A stretch of 7,438 nt of DNA from NCBI GenBank assembly GCA_002423325.1, contig DIVQ01000128.1, positions 15,360 through 22,797 on the forward strand. The letters run 5' to 3'. Each line of letters starts with the position of its first letter. The first letter of the stretch is position 1. Of this stretch, positions 1 to 6,754 are shown piece by piece. This stretch comes from Anaerolineales bacterium UBA6128 (GTDB taxonomy: Bacteria; Chloroflexota; Anaerolineae; UBA1429). A model generated the notes under the pieces. It was not told the DNA's origin, did no database searches, and was given only the letters and a program-made list of their open reading frames with translations. A program made the translations under genes and the position numbers.

Positions 1-435
1 CGGGCCCAGGGCTACTTGCATGACCCGGGTATCAGTGTGCTGAAGGCGGCCCGTCTGGCGGGCGACCACGTCGGTGTGACGGCCATGCACGACCCCACGG
101 AGGGGGGCCTGGCTACGGCCCTGCACGAGATGGCGCACGCGGCCAACGCGGGCCTTGAGCTGCTGGTTGATGCCGTGCCTGTACTGCCCGAAGGGGCGCG
201 CCTGTGCGCAGAGTACGGGCTGGATCCGCTGGGCGTGATTGCCTCCGGCGCGCTGGTGGTCACCGTGCAGCCCGAGAGCGCTGACGCTCTGCTTGAGGCG
301 TATGCCCGCGCGGGGTTGCCCTGTGCGTGGGTGGGCGATCTTGTTGCGCCCGAGGAGGGGGTCTACGCGGTGCGGGCTGGAGAGCGCTACCCGTTGCCAC
401 GCTATGACACCGACGAGATCGCGCGCGTGCTCTAG
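1..435 (+). CDS. AIR synthase-related protein, HypE-like, C-terminal part (5' end outside window)
   Basis: The reading frame is open from the first base and ends at TAG 433-435, giving about 144 C-terminal residues; the true start lies upstream. The stretch AMHDPTEGGLATALHEMA is the typical entry to the C-terminal domain of the PurM/AIR synthase superfamily (PurM, ThiL, SelD, HypE). It is followed by the usual LDPLGVIASGALVVTV segment that forms the core of that domain. Members bind ATP and activate a substrate by phosphoryl transfer. HypE itself ends in a cysteine that carries the carbamoyl/cyano group during NiFe hydrogenase maturation. This protein ends in DEIARVL with no cysteine, so it is probably one of the AIR-synthase-related paralogues often labelled hydrogenase maturation factor, with unknown substrate. 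The in-frame TTG at 16 is not a credible start because homologous-looking sequence precedes it. It converges on the next gene. Confidence 0.85.
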   Translation, partial: RAQGYLHDPGISVLKAARLAGDHVGVTAMHDPTEGGLATALHEMAHAANAGLELLVDAVPVLPEGARLCAEYGLDPLGVIASGALVVTVQPESADALLEAYARAGLPCAWVGDLVAPEEGVYAVRAGERYPLPRYDTDEIARVL

Positions 436-479
436 CCACGGGTTCCACGTGCGGGGTCAGCAGGCGCCAGGGACAAGGC

Positions 480-3137
480 TCAGGTGTCGTTCGCCGCGGC
501 GCCCGCTGCGGCGTCGTTGAGGGCATAGCGCGCCAGGCTTTGCGCCAAAGCGCATTCCGCCTCGAGCGAAGTGACCTGCTGATCGAGCACGGCGTCGCGC
601 ACGCGGAGCAGGATCTCGCCATAGATGGGGCCCGGTGGCAGGCCGAGCTTGCGCAGGTACTCGCCGTTGACGCGCGGTTGGACGCGTGACAGGGTCCGTT
701 CGTAGGCGTCCAGGCGCTGGCGCACGCGTGCCGAGTCGGTCAGCACGCTCAGCACAAAGCGCGCCTCGCGTGAGAAGGGCTCGAGCAGGCGATAGAGCGA
801 GCTCGGCAGCATGCTCGTGGCTCCCAGAGAGGTGAGCAGTTCGCGCAGGCGCAGGACCTCGTGTAAGAAGTGCGTGTCGCGACTGCGCAGGCGCAGGTGA
901 GCGGCCAACTCATCCAGCTCGTCGGGCTTGAGTCCACTGGTCAGGAGCGCGAGGTAGCACAGGCTGAGCATGGGAGCGTGCGCCTCCTCCTCGGAGTCGG
1001 CGGAGTCCGTCTCGCGGTCAGGTCCGGGATCGCGGTTCAACACATCTGCAACCCGCTGACGCATGCGCACAAAAAGCTGAGCCATCCCGCGAGTGAACAT
1101 GAGGCGGGGGTGCAGGTGCGCAAGCACGCCCAGATAGTCCAAGCGCTCCAGTGCGCGCTCCGGCGCGGCCTCCTCGAGCAGCAGGTAGAGCTCGTGACGC
1201 AGCCGCTCGCCGGTGACGTTGTCCAGCAGGTCCAGTGCATCCTCGATCAGCTCTGCAGTGCGCTCCTCGATGGTGAACCCCAGCCGCTGCTCAAACCGCA
1301 CCGCACGCAGAATGCGCGTGGGATCCTCGACAAAGCTGAGGTTGTGCAGCACGCGGATGCGCTTCTCCTGAATGTCGCGCTCGCCGCCGTAGTAATCGAG
1401 CAGTTCGCCATAGCGCCCCCGGTCCAAGCAGATGGCCAGGGTGTTGATGGTGAAATCGCGGCGATAGAGGTCCTGCTTGATCGAGCTGCGCTCGACCTCG
1501 GGAAGGACGGAAGGGCGCTCGTAGAACTCGGTGCGCGCGGTGACAAAGTCGAGTGCCGCGGGGATGCCGGGCTCGCGCGGCTCGGGCAAGAGCAGCTTGG
1601 CAGTGCCGAAACGGGCGTGGCTGATGGTGCGCGCGCCCAGCGCCTTGGACAACTGCTGCGCCATGCGGATGGCGTCCCCCTCCACGACGAGGTCCAAGTC
1701 GAGCGTTGGCGCGCCCAGCAGCAGGTCACGGACAAAGCCCCCAACGATGTAAAGCGCATAGCCAAGGTCGTTGGCCGTGTCACGAGCGCGGAGCAGCAGC
1801 GTCTCGAGCGCCGGCGGCAGCGTCTTTTCCATCATGCGACGGACCTGCTCGGCGCGCGGCGGGTAGAGCGCCGGCGTCCAGAGCTTGATCAGGTCTGTGC
1901 GGGTGACGATGCCGACAAACCGCCCTCCCAGGACCACGGGCACCTGCCCCAAGTCGTGCTCCAGCATGACGTGCTGAACCTTGTCTACCGGGTCATCGGG
2001 GTGCACGTAGACGGCGCCGGTGTAGATATAGTTGCGCACCGGCAGCTCGCCGAGGTGATGATGGATGGCGCGGTCGATGTCGCGGCGAGTGAGCACGCCC
2101 ACCAAGCGCTCGCCGTCGAGAACGGGAAAGCCCTCGTGCCCGTATCGGCGCATCAGGTTTGCGGCGTCGCGGACCAGCATGTCGGCCTTGAGGGTGTGCA
2201 CATTGGTCGACATAATCTGACGTACTGACACCGGTGCGGAGACCTGCTCCTGCAGGGCGGTCCGCAGCGTGCTCTGCACCTGCGCCAGATCGGAATGCTC
2301 CACCAGTGCGGCCGCGGCCTTACTGTGACCGCCGCCGCCAAGGGGGCGCAGCAACTGAGCCACATCGACAGCGTCGGTGGCGCTGCGCGCGATGAGCTGC
2401 ACATCGTCCTCGAACTGGGCCAGCAGGATGCAGGCCTCGGGCTCGAACGTGTCCATGATCTGGTGGATGAGTGAGGAGAGCTCGTCGACGTAGCGGTCGA
2501 GCAGGACGCTGGCGATAGCGATCGTGCGCCCATTGATCGACTCGATGGCGGTGGAGGCCACGAGTTTGGCCAGCACGCGGCGCTGTTCCGCAGTGAGGGG
2601 CCGGCTGAGGAACTCGCCGACCAGCGCCACGTCAGCGCCCTGACCCAACAGCCAGGCGGCCGCCTCGGCATCCTGCTCGGTGGTGGTGAGGTACGAGAGC
2701 GAACCCGTGTCCTCATAGATACCCATCAGCATCAGGCTGGCGCCCACGCGGGAGAGCGGTATCTCGCGTTCCCGGATGCGCGCCGTCAGCAACGTGGTGG
2801 TCGCGCCCACCTCGCTGCCTTCAAAGGTCGCGTTGGCCGGCAGCGTCTGCTCTTGCGGATGGTGGTCGATGATGTGGATGAGCGTGTGCTCGTCCGAGCC
2901 GCGCAGGGGTGCGATGCCCTGCGTGTCGACCAGCAGCAGGTGCGTAATACGCCGGTGGGTGAGCGTGCGTCGCGCAAGGAAGGGCAATTCGTCTCGAAAC
3001 AACGTCACCAGGTCGCGGACGTTGCGGTTGAGCTTGGAGGGCAGCACAGGCTCATAGTCGGGGTACAGCAGACTGGCCGCGTAGATCGCGGCAAGCGCGT
3101 CCATGTCGGTTCGTTCGTGACTGGTGATGACCTTCAC
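480..3137 (-). CDS. DHH phosphoesterase - CBS pair - tRNA nucleotidyltransferase/poly(A) polymerase fusion
   Basis: The protein has 885 residues. The N-terminal DHH phosphoesterase has motif I with H7, D11 and D13, D71 in LLVDTQG, DHH at 91-93 and D143 in YEDTGS. The DHHA1 glycine loop GGGGH follows at 267-271. All metal-binding residues are present, so this half looks catalytically competent, as in NrnA-type oligoribonuclease/pAp phosphatase. Two CBS domains lie at about 306-358 and 367-421 and probably bind adenine nucleotides. A class II nucleotidyltransferase follows: VGGFVRD 465-471, carboxylates D480 and D482, RRDFTINTLA 559-568 and the nucleobase-template motif EDPTR 604-608, then a helical tRNA-binding tail. 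An acidic linker at about 701-722 interrupts the tail. Whether it adds CCA, only A, or poly(A) cannot be read from sequence; fusions of this type are annotated as A-adding enzymes in some phyla. The start is GTG, with AGGTGG (3153-3148) 10 nt upstream. It is probably cytoplasmic and acts in tRNA 3'-end maturation or RNA turnover. Confidence 0.93.
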   Translation of the reverse strand: MKVITSHERTDMDALAAIYAASLLYPDYEPVLPSKLNRNVRDLVTLFRDELPFLARRTLTHRRITHLLLVDTQGIAPLRGSDEHTLIHIIDHHPQEQTLPANATFEGSEVGATTTLLTARIREREIPLSRVGASLMLMGIYEDTGSLSYLTTTEQDAEAAAWLLGQGADVALVGEFLSRPLTAEQRRVLAKLVASTAIESINGRTIAIASVLLDRYVDELSSLIHQIMDTFEPEACILLAQFEDDVQLIARSATDAVDVAQLLRPLGGGGHSKAAAALVEHSDLAQVQSTLRTALQEQVSAPVSVRQIMSTNVHTLKADMLVRDAANLMRRYGHEGFPVLDGERLVGVLTRRDIDRAIHHHLGELPVRNYIYTGAVYVHPDDPVDKVQHVMLEHDLGQVPVVLGGRFVGIVTRTDLIKLWTPALYPPRAEQVRRMMEKTLPPALETLLLRARDTANDLGYALYIVGGFVRDLLLGAPTLDLDLVVEGDAIRMAQQLSKALGARTISHARFGTAKLLLPEPREPGIPAALDFVTARTEFYERPSVLPEVERSSIKQDLYRRDFTINTLAICLDRGRYGELLDYYGGERDIQEKRIRVLHNLSFVEDPTRILRAVRFEQRLGFTIEERTAELIEDALDLLDNVTGERLRHELYLLLEEAAPERALERLDYLGVLAHLHPRLMFTRGMAQLFVRMRQRVADVLNRDPGPDRETDSADSEEEAHAPMLSLCYLALLTSGLKPDELDELAAHLRLRSRDTHFLHEVLRLRELLTSLGATSMLPSSLYRLLEPFSREARFVLSVLTDSARVRQRLDAYERTLSRVQPRVNGEYLRKLGLPPGPIYGEILLRVRDAVLDQQVTSLEAECALAQSLARYALNDAAAGAAANDT

Positions 3138-3173
3138 GGCGCTGCGTCCACCTACACGTGCTTGACTGCCAGC

Positions 3174-3202
3174 ATTATAGTGTGAGCACCAGTGATTGAC
3201 AA
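3174..3202 (-). promoter_or_regulatory. Sigma-70 promoter for the DHH-CBS-nucleotidyltransferase gene
   Basis: Reading the minus strand, TTGTCA (3202-3197, five of six consensus bases) is followed by a 17-nt spacer and a perfect TATAAT (3179-3174). Transcription would start near the A at 3167, giving a leader of about 30 nt with the AGGTGG ribosome binding site inside it. The -35 box overlaps that of the opposite promoter. Confidence 0.75.
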
Positions 3203-3224
3203 GGCTGCGCGCGGACCCTATACT
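3196..3224 (+). promoter_or_regulatory. Sigma-70 promoter for the glycoside hydrolase gene/operon
   Basis: A perfect TTGACA (3196-3201), a 17-nt spacer and TATACT (3219-3224, five of six consensus bases) lie 47 nt before the GTG start. Transcription would begin near 3230-3232, leaving a leader of about 40 nt that contains GGAG at 3261-3264. Its -35 box occupies the same bases as the -35 box of the divergent promoter. Confidence 0.8.
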
Positions 3225-3271
3225 GTGGATCCGAATCGAACGTATCCGACAAACGTGGGCGGAGCTGCCTC

Positions 3272-4600
3272 GTGACGACGTCTCGCAGAATCTCGCAATT
3301 CCGGCTCAGGTTGTATGGCCTGAGCCTGTTGTGCGCTACACTGATCCTGATCCTCGTGGTGGTGGTGGTGCGCTGGTTCCAGGCCCAGTCAGCCACCTCG
3401 CTTGCCCCGCACCCCCGCCCCGTGGCCAACACTGACGTCAACCCCTACGGCGCCAACTTTTTCCTCACGCGCGAGGTCGAGCCCTGGAAGCTCGAAAAGA
3501 CACTGGCAATGGCCAAAGAGGCCGGTCTCGGCTGGGTCAAGCAGCAGTTCCCGTGGGAAGAGATCGAGCCTGAGCGGAAGGGCGAGTATCTTGACCCGGT
3601 GAGCAGGTCCAGCAGTTGGGCCAAATTCGACGGGATTGTGGGGGCCTGCGAGGCCCAGGGCCTGCAGATTGTGGCCCGCCTTGACCGCCCGCCCGACTGG
3701 ACGCGCCTGGACAATACCTACCAGGAGGCGCCGCCTGACAACCTGGAGGACTATGGCGACTATGTCTTTGCCTTTGTGCGGCGCTATGCGGGCCGCGTCA
3801 AGTACGTTCAGATCTGGAACGAGCCCAACATCTTTCCCGAGTGGGGGAATCAGCCGGTAGACCCCGCGCGCTACGTCGAGATGCTCAAGATCGCCTACAG
3901 GCGCGCGAAGGAGGCCGACCCGGAAGTGCAGGTGCTCTGTGCGCCGCTGGCAATCACCCTGGGCCAGGAACATCCCGACCCTGGCAAGTGGATCGCGATG
4001 AGCGACCTGGCCTTTCTGGAGGCCATGTACGAAGCGGGCGCCAAGGCCTGGTTCGACATCTATTCAGCCAACGCTTTTGGCATGGATCGTCCGCCTGAAG
4101 ATCCTGCCGATCCGAATGTGCTCAACTTTCAGCGCGTCACACTGCATCGTGCCATTATGGAGCACTACGGCGATGCGGGCAAGGCCATCTGGTTCAATGA
4201 GTACGGTTGGAACGCGGCACCCGAGACGCTGACGGCCGATAGGCTGATCTGGGGAAGGGTGACCGAGGAGCAACAGGCTGACTACACCGTACGTGGCATC
4301 GAGATGGCCCGCCGCGACTGGCCCTGGGCTGGCGTCTTTATGATCTGGTACTTTCGCCAGGTGGGCAGCATCCCGGTGGACAACGCGGCCTACTATTTCC
4401 GCATGGTCGATGTCGACTTTACGCCGCGGCCGGTCTATACGGCGGTGCAAGCCGCGAGCCAGGCCATGGCCAACATGACTCAGCAGACGCCAGCCGAGGC
4501 TCCGGCGTTTCCGGCGCTGCTGGTCGGCGCATTGACGCTGGGTCTGTTGCTGGCGTTGGGGCTGCTGCGGCGCGCATTTCGCGTACGTCGACCGGTGTAG
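3272..4600 (+). CDS. Membrane-anchored clan GH-A glycoside hydrolase
   Basis: The protein has 442 residues. Residues 13-34 form a hydrophobic helix after a basic N-terminus, acting as signal anchor or signal peptide. The central region reads as a TIM-barrel hydrolase: RLDRPPDW at 136-143, the clan hallmark IWNEPN with E184 as likely acid/base, and IWFNEYGW with E310 as likely nucleophile, so both catalytic glutamates are present. A second hydrophobic helix at about 412-432 is followed by RRAFRVRR. This fits a C-terminal membrane anchor with the positive end inside and the enzyme facing outward. Families GH5 and GH39 share these motifs; the family and substrate cannot be fixed by eye. The start is GTG with GGAG 7 nt upstream. 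It is the first gene after the plus-strand promoter and is followed by an M23 lipoprotein and a GDPD, which suggests a role at the cell envelope or in glycan use. Confidence 0.85.
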   Translation: MTTSRRISQFRLRLYGLSLLCATLILILVVVVVRWFQAQSATSLAPHPRPVANTDVNPYGANFFLTREVEPWKLEKTLAMAKEAGLGWVKQQFPWEEIEPERKGEYLDPVSRSSSWAKFDGIVGACEAQGLQIVARLDRPPDWTRLDNTYQEAPPDNLEDYGDYVFAFVRRYAGRVKYVQIWNEPNIFPEWGNQPVDPARYVEMLKIAYRRAKEADPEVQVLCAPLAITLGQEHPDPGKWIAMSDLAFLEAMYEAGAKAWFDIYSANAFGMDRPPEDPADPNVLNFQRVTLHRAIMEHYGDAGKAIWFNEYGWNAAPETLTADRLIWGRVTEEQQADYTVRGIEMARRDWPWAGVFMIWYFRQVGSIPVDNAAYYFRMVDVDFTPRPVYTAVQAASQAMANMTQQTPAEAPAFPALLVGALTLGLLLALGLLRRAFRVRRPV

Positions 4601-4614
4601 CGCTGGAGGTTGCT

Positions 4615-4707
4615 ATGGGCAGAGCGTTCTGTTGCACCATCGTGGCGTTCGACCGCGCGGGCTGGTCGACCCATAATGCCTCTCGGGAGAGACGTGTACA
4701 TTGGTGA
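4615..4707 (+). CDS. Possible 30-residue leader/coupling ORF
   Basis: ATG 4615 is preceded, after 5 nt, by a strong GGAGG (4605-4609). The frame runs 30 codons to TGA 4705-4707. That stop overlaps GTG 4704-4706, the likely start of the lipoprotein gene, in the same GTGA arrangement used at the next gene junction. The peptide starts MGRAFCCTIVAFDRAG, has no recognisable domain, and does not look like a signal peptide. A useful role would be translational coupling. The lipoprotein's own GGAGAG (4686-4691) lies inside a small hairpin (4680-4683 with 4688-4691) that a ribosome on the leader would open. A chance ORF remains quite possible. Confidence 0.35.
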   Translation: MGRAFCCTIVAFDRAGWSTHNASRERRVHW

Positions 4708-5765
4708 GACGCACAACTGATCTTTGTCGTTTGGCAATAGCGGTCTTCGTGGCGCTGGCGCCGGCCCTGATGCTGAGCGCCTGTGACGTGACGCTGCCGA
4801 CGTGGGTCAGCAAGCCCACAAGCACGCCCAGTGCTACGCCGACGCACACTGCCACTGTCACGCCTAGCGCCACACCCACGCGCACGGCGACGCCGACCTT
4901 TACCCTCACCCCGTCGCCCACCGCCACGCTGACGCCCACGCACACGCCCACAGCACTGCCGCTCAGCCTGAATATTCGGCTGAGCAGCAGCGCCCTGGCT
5001 CAGGGGCACACTGGGGTGGTGCGCGTCACGACGAGCCGCGCTGCGACCGTCACTGGCGTGATCGACGGGCGCGACCTGGCATTCGCCAGCGTCGACGGAC
5101 GCGCGCATGTGGGCTACCTGGGCGTGCACGCGCTGGTGGCGCCAGTGCCGCAAGAGTTGATCCTGTCGGCGCGCGCCGAGGATGGCGGTGAGGTATCGCT
5201 GATCACGACCTTGCAGGTACTCGAAGGCGACTATGAGTCAGAGTCTTTGGTCTTTACGCCCGAGGTGACCAAGCTGCTGGATCCCGAGAGCATGCAGGCC
5301 GAAGAGGCGCGCATGAGCGAACTGTTCGCCGTCTGGACGCCCGAGGTGCTGTGGAGTGGGCGCTTCCGCTGGCCCATTGAGGCAGTCGTCACGTCGGCAT
5401 TCGGCAGTCGTCGCAACTATGCGGGGCGCTTTACGTCGTACCACGCCGGCATCGACCTGCGTGGCATCACGGGCACGCCCGTGTACGCGCCCGCGGACGG
5501 CGTGGTGGTTGCGGCTGAGGCGCTGCAGGTGCGTGGCAACAGCGTGATCGTCGATCACGGCGCCGGGGTGATCAGTGGTTTCTTCCACCTGTCCGAGATG
5601 GACGTTGTGCCCGGACAAGCGCTGACGGCGGGAGAGCAGATTGGGCGGGTGGGGGCCACCGGCCTGGTAACCGGCTCCCACTTGCACTGGGAAGTGCGCG
5701 TCGGCGGGATCGCGGTCGAACCGCGCGAATGGGTTGAATCCGACTTGTTGACGGAGGAACCGTGA
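4704..5765 (+). CDS. M23 family metallopeptidase lipoprotein with Thr/Pro-rich linker
   Basis: The protein has 353 residues counted from GTG 4704; TTG 4701 is the alternative start. An N-terminal basic and hydrophobic signal ends in the lipobox LSAC (24-27), so Cys27 would be lipidated and the protein anchored outside the membrane. Residues 38-85 are a Thr/Pro-rich linker. A beta-rich region of unknown fold spans about 86-175. The C-terminal M23 (LytM-type) domain from about residue 215 begins SAFGSRRNY. Zinc ligands H247 and D251 (HAGID) and H328, and catalytic-type H295 and H326 (HLHWEV), are all present, so it should be an active zinc endopeptidase cleaving peptidoglycan cross-bridges or stem peptides rather than a degenerate EnvC/NlpD-like activator. 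GGAGAG (4686-4691) precedes the start but at long spacing. Its stop overlaps the next gene's start by GTGA, indicating co-translation. Confidence 0.9.
   Translation: MRRTTDLCRLAIAVFVALAPALMLSACDVTLPTWVSKPTSTPSATPTHTATVTPSATPTRTATPTFTLTPSPTATLTPTHTPTALPLSLNIRLSSSALAQGHTGVVRVTTSRAATVTGVIDGRDLAFASVDGRAHVGYLGVHALVAPVPQELILSARAEDGGEVSLITTLQVLEGDYESESLVFTPEVTKLLDPESMQAEEARMSELFAVWTPEVLWSGRFRWPIEAVVTSAFGSRRNYAGRFTSYHAGIDLRGITGTPVYAPADGVVVAAEALQVRGNSVIVDHGAGVISGFFHLSEMDVVPGQALTAGEQIGRVGATGLVTGSHLHWEVRVGGIAVEPREWVESDLLTEEP
4815..4958 (+). repeat. Thr/Pro-rich low-complexity coding repeat (12-residue period)
   Basis: Within the M23 lipoprotein, TPSATPTHTATV is followed directly by TPSATPTRTATP, then by looser units TFTLTPSPTATL and TPTHTPTALP. 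The period is therefore 12 residues (36 nt), degrading downstream. Such extended linkers hold extracytoplasmic domains away from the membrane and may be O-glycosylated. At the DNA level it is a C-rich ACGCC/CACGC tract prone to slippage and length variation. Confidence 0.8.
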
Positions 5766-6541
5766 CGGAGACGTTTGAAGACTTTTACTTGGATCGACCA
5801 CTGGTGATTGCACATCGAGGGGCGCGCGACGTGGCGCCTGAAAACACGCTGGCTGCTTTTCGCGCGGCGCTGGATGCGGATGCAGATGGCGTCGAATTGG
5901 ACGTGTCGCGCTGCCAGACGGGTGAGATCGTGGTGCTGCACGATGACACACTGGAGCGCACCACTAATGGCGGGGGGCCATTGGCACGCACGCCCTACTA
6001 TGCGCTGCGTGAGCTGGATGCGGGCGGGTGGTTTGCGCCGCAGTTCGCAGGAGAACAGGTGCCGCTGTTGAGCGAAGTGCTGGAGCTGGCCCGCGACGTT
6101 CGTCAGGGCGGCGGCCGACTGCGCGTCAACATAGAGATCAAGGGGATGGATCACAAAGGCGATGGCATCGAGGAAGAGATCGCCGAGATGGTGCGCGCAC
6201 GCGAGCTGGAACGCGATGTGGTGATCTCTTCGTTCAACCCGCTGGCGTTGTGGCGCATGCGCCAGGCGGCGCCCGAGCTGCAGCGCGCGTTGCTGTATGC
6301 AGCGGGGATGCCGGCGGCGCTGAGCCAGGTGTGGCCCAGCCGGTTGCTGTCGCCCATCACCTTTCACCCCGAGTGGCGGCTGATCAGTGGCTCACGCGTG
6401 AGCAGGGCGCACGCGGCCAGCCACCGCGTGAATGTCTGGACGGTGAACGAAGAGGTGGATCTGCGGCGCTGTATCGGGTGGGGGGTGGACGGTCTCATCA
6501 CCGGTCACCCGGCGCTGGCGCGACGATTGTTGCCGCGTTAA
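5762..6541 (+). CDS. Glycerophosphodiester phosphodiesterase (GDPD family)
   Basis: The protein has 259 residues, the usual size for a bacterial single-domain GDPD. It hydrolyses glycerophosphodiesters to glycerol 3-phosphate and an alcohol. Family motifs appear in order: AHRGARDVAPENT with H18 and R19, the metal-binding pair E45 and D47 in GVELDV, H60 in HDDTLERTTNG, E125 and K127 in NIEIK, VWTVNE at 225-230, and GVDGLITGHP near the end, where most members have an Asp (TD.P) in place of the Gly. No signal peptide or membrane helix is visible, so it is probably cytoplasmic, like UgpQ, unlike periplasmic GlpQ. The start is GTG 5762, overlapping the upstream stop as GTGA, with GGAGG (5753-5757) 4 nt before it. 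It is therefore translated with the M23 lipoprotein and could recycle lipid headgroup products. Confidence 0.92.
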   Translation: MTETFEDFYLDRPLVIAHRGARDVAPENTLAAFRAALDADADGVELDVSRCQTGEIVVLHDDTLERTTNGGGPLARTPYYALRELDAGGWFAPQFAGEQVPLLSEVLELARDVRQGGGRLRVNIEIKGMDHKGDGIEEEIAEMVRARELERDVVISSFNPLALWRMRQAAPELQRALLYAAGMPAALSQVWPSRLLSPITFHPEWRLISGSRVSRAHAASHRVNVWTVNEEVDLRRCIGWGVDGLITGHPALARRLLPR

Positions 6542-6553
6542 GGCGGCGTTGGG

Positions 6554-6578
6554 GTGGCGCGCATAGGGGCCACGCCAC
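6554..6578 (+). other. Small hairpin just after the GDPD gene
   Basis: GTGGCG (6554-6559) is the exact complement of CGCCAC (6573-6578), with a 13-nt loop, 12 nt after the GDPD stop. No T-rich tract follows, so it is not a canonical Rho-independent terminator. It may protect the mRNA 3' end or be chance in GC-rich DNA. Confidence 0.3.
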
Positions 6579-6602
6579 AGCATCTACGCAGTGCTGCACG
6601 GT

Positions 6603-6702
6603 CTTTGTAGCCTGGGGCCTTGTGCCCGTCGATGCCCACGAGGGGCAGGCTACCTATTGCATGGGGGGCGCAGCCTGTAGGCCTGTGCCCGAGGCCACAA
6701 AG
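6603..6702 (+). other. Nested inverted repeats in the spacer before amrA, two alternative folds
   Basis: This lies in the 213-nt non-coding spacer 6542-6754. In fold A, 6607-6614 pairs perfectly with 6646-6653 (8 bp) and a second stem forms inside it (6618-6624 with 6637-6643, one G-T wobble). In fold B, 6603-6618 pairs with 6687-6702 (14 of 16 positions), enclosing a stem of 6646-6653 with 6670-6677 (7 of 8). The two folds share 6607-6614 and 6646-6653 and so exclude each other. The same short words (GCCTGTGCCC-like) recur in both orientations, which also fits a decayed palindromic intergenic repeat. No known riboswitch or small RNA was recognised. The remaining parts of the spacer show no clear promoter. 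Confidence 0.4.
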
Positions 6703-6754
6703 GGCTCTGCGGTCGGCAGGGGTTCGCGTGGCCTGAACGGGAAGGAGGTCAACG

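Noticed and set aside
16..18. TTG as start of the AIR synthase-related gene
   Set aside because: The frame is open to the window edge and the visible part is only the C-terminal domain of a longer family.
436..479. Possible bidirectional terminator between the convergent genes
   Set aside because: Only a 4-bp CACG/CGTG stem is present and there is no T-tract on either strand.
870..2228. A 452-codon open frame on the plus strand, opposite the DHH-CBS-nucleotidyltransferase gene
   Set aside because: It lies wholly antisense to a gene whose domains are all recognised. Its protein is Gln/Val/Ala-rich with no motif, as expected from the complement of GC-rich codons.
4672..4677. CATAAT as a -10 box for an internal promoter before the M23 gene
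   Set aside because: No acceptable -35 box lies 16-18 nt upstream; the best candidate at 4648-4653 matches only two bases.
4419..5153. A 244-codon minus-strand frame across the hydrolase/lipoprotein junction
   Set aside because: The translation is low-complexity Arg/Ala/Gly with no family resemblance, and it is antisense to two supported genes.
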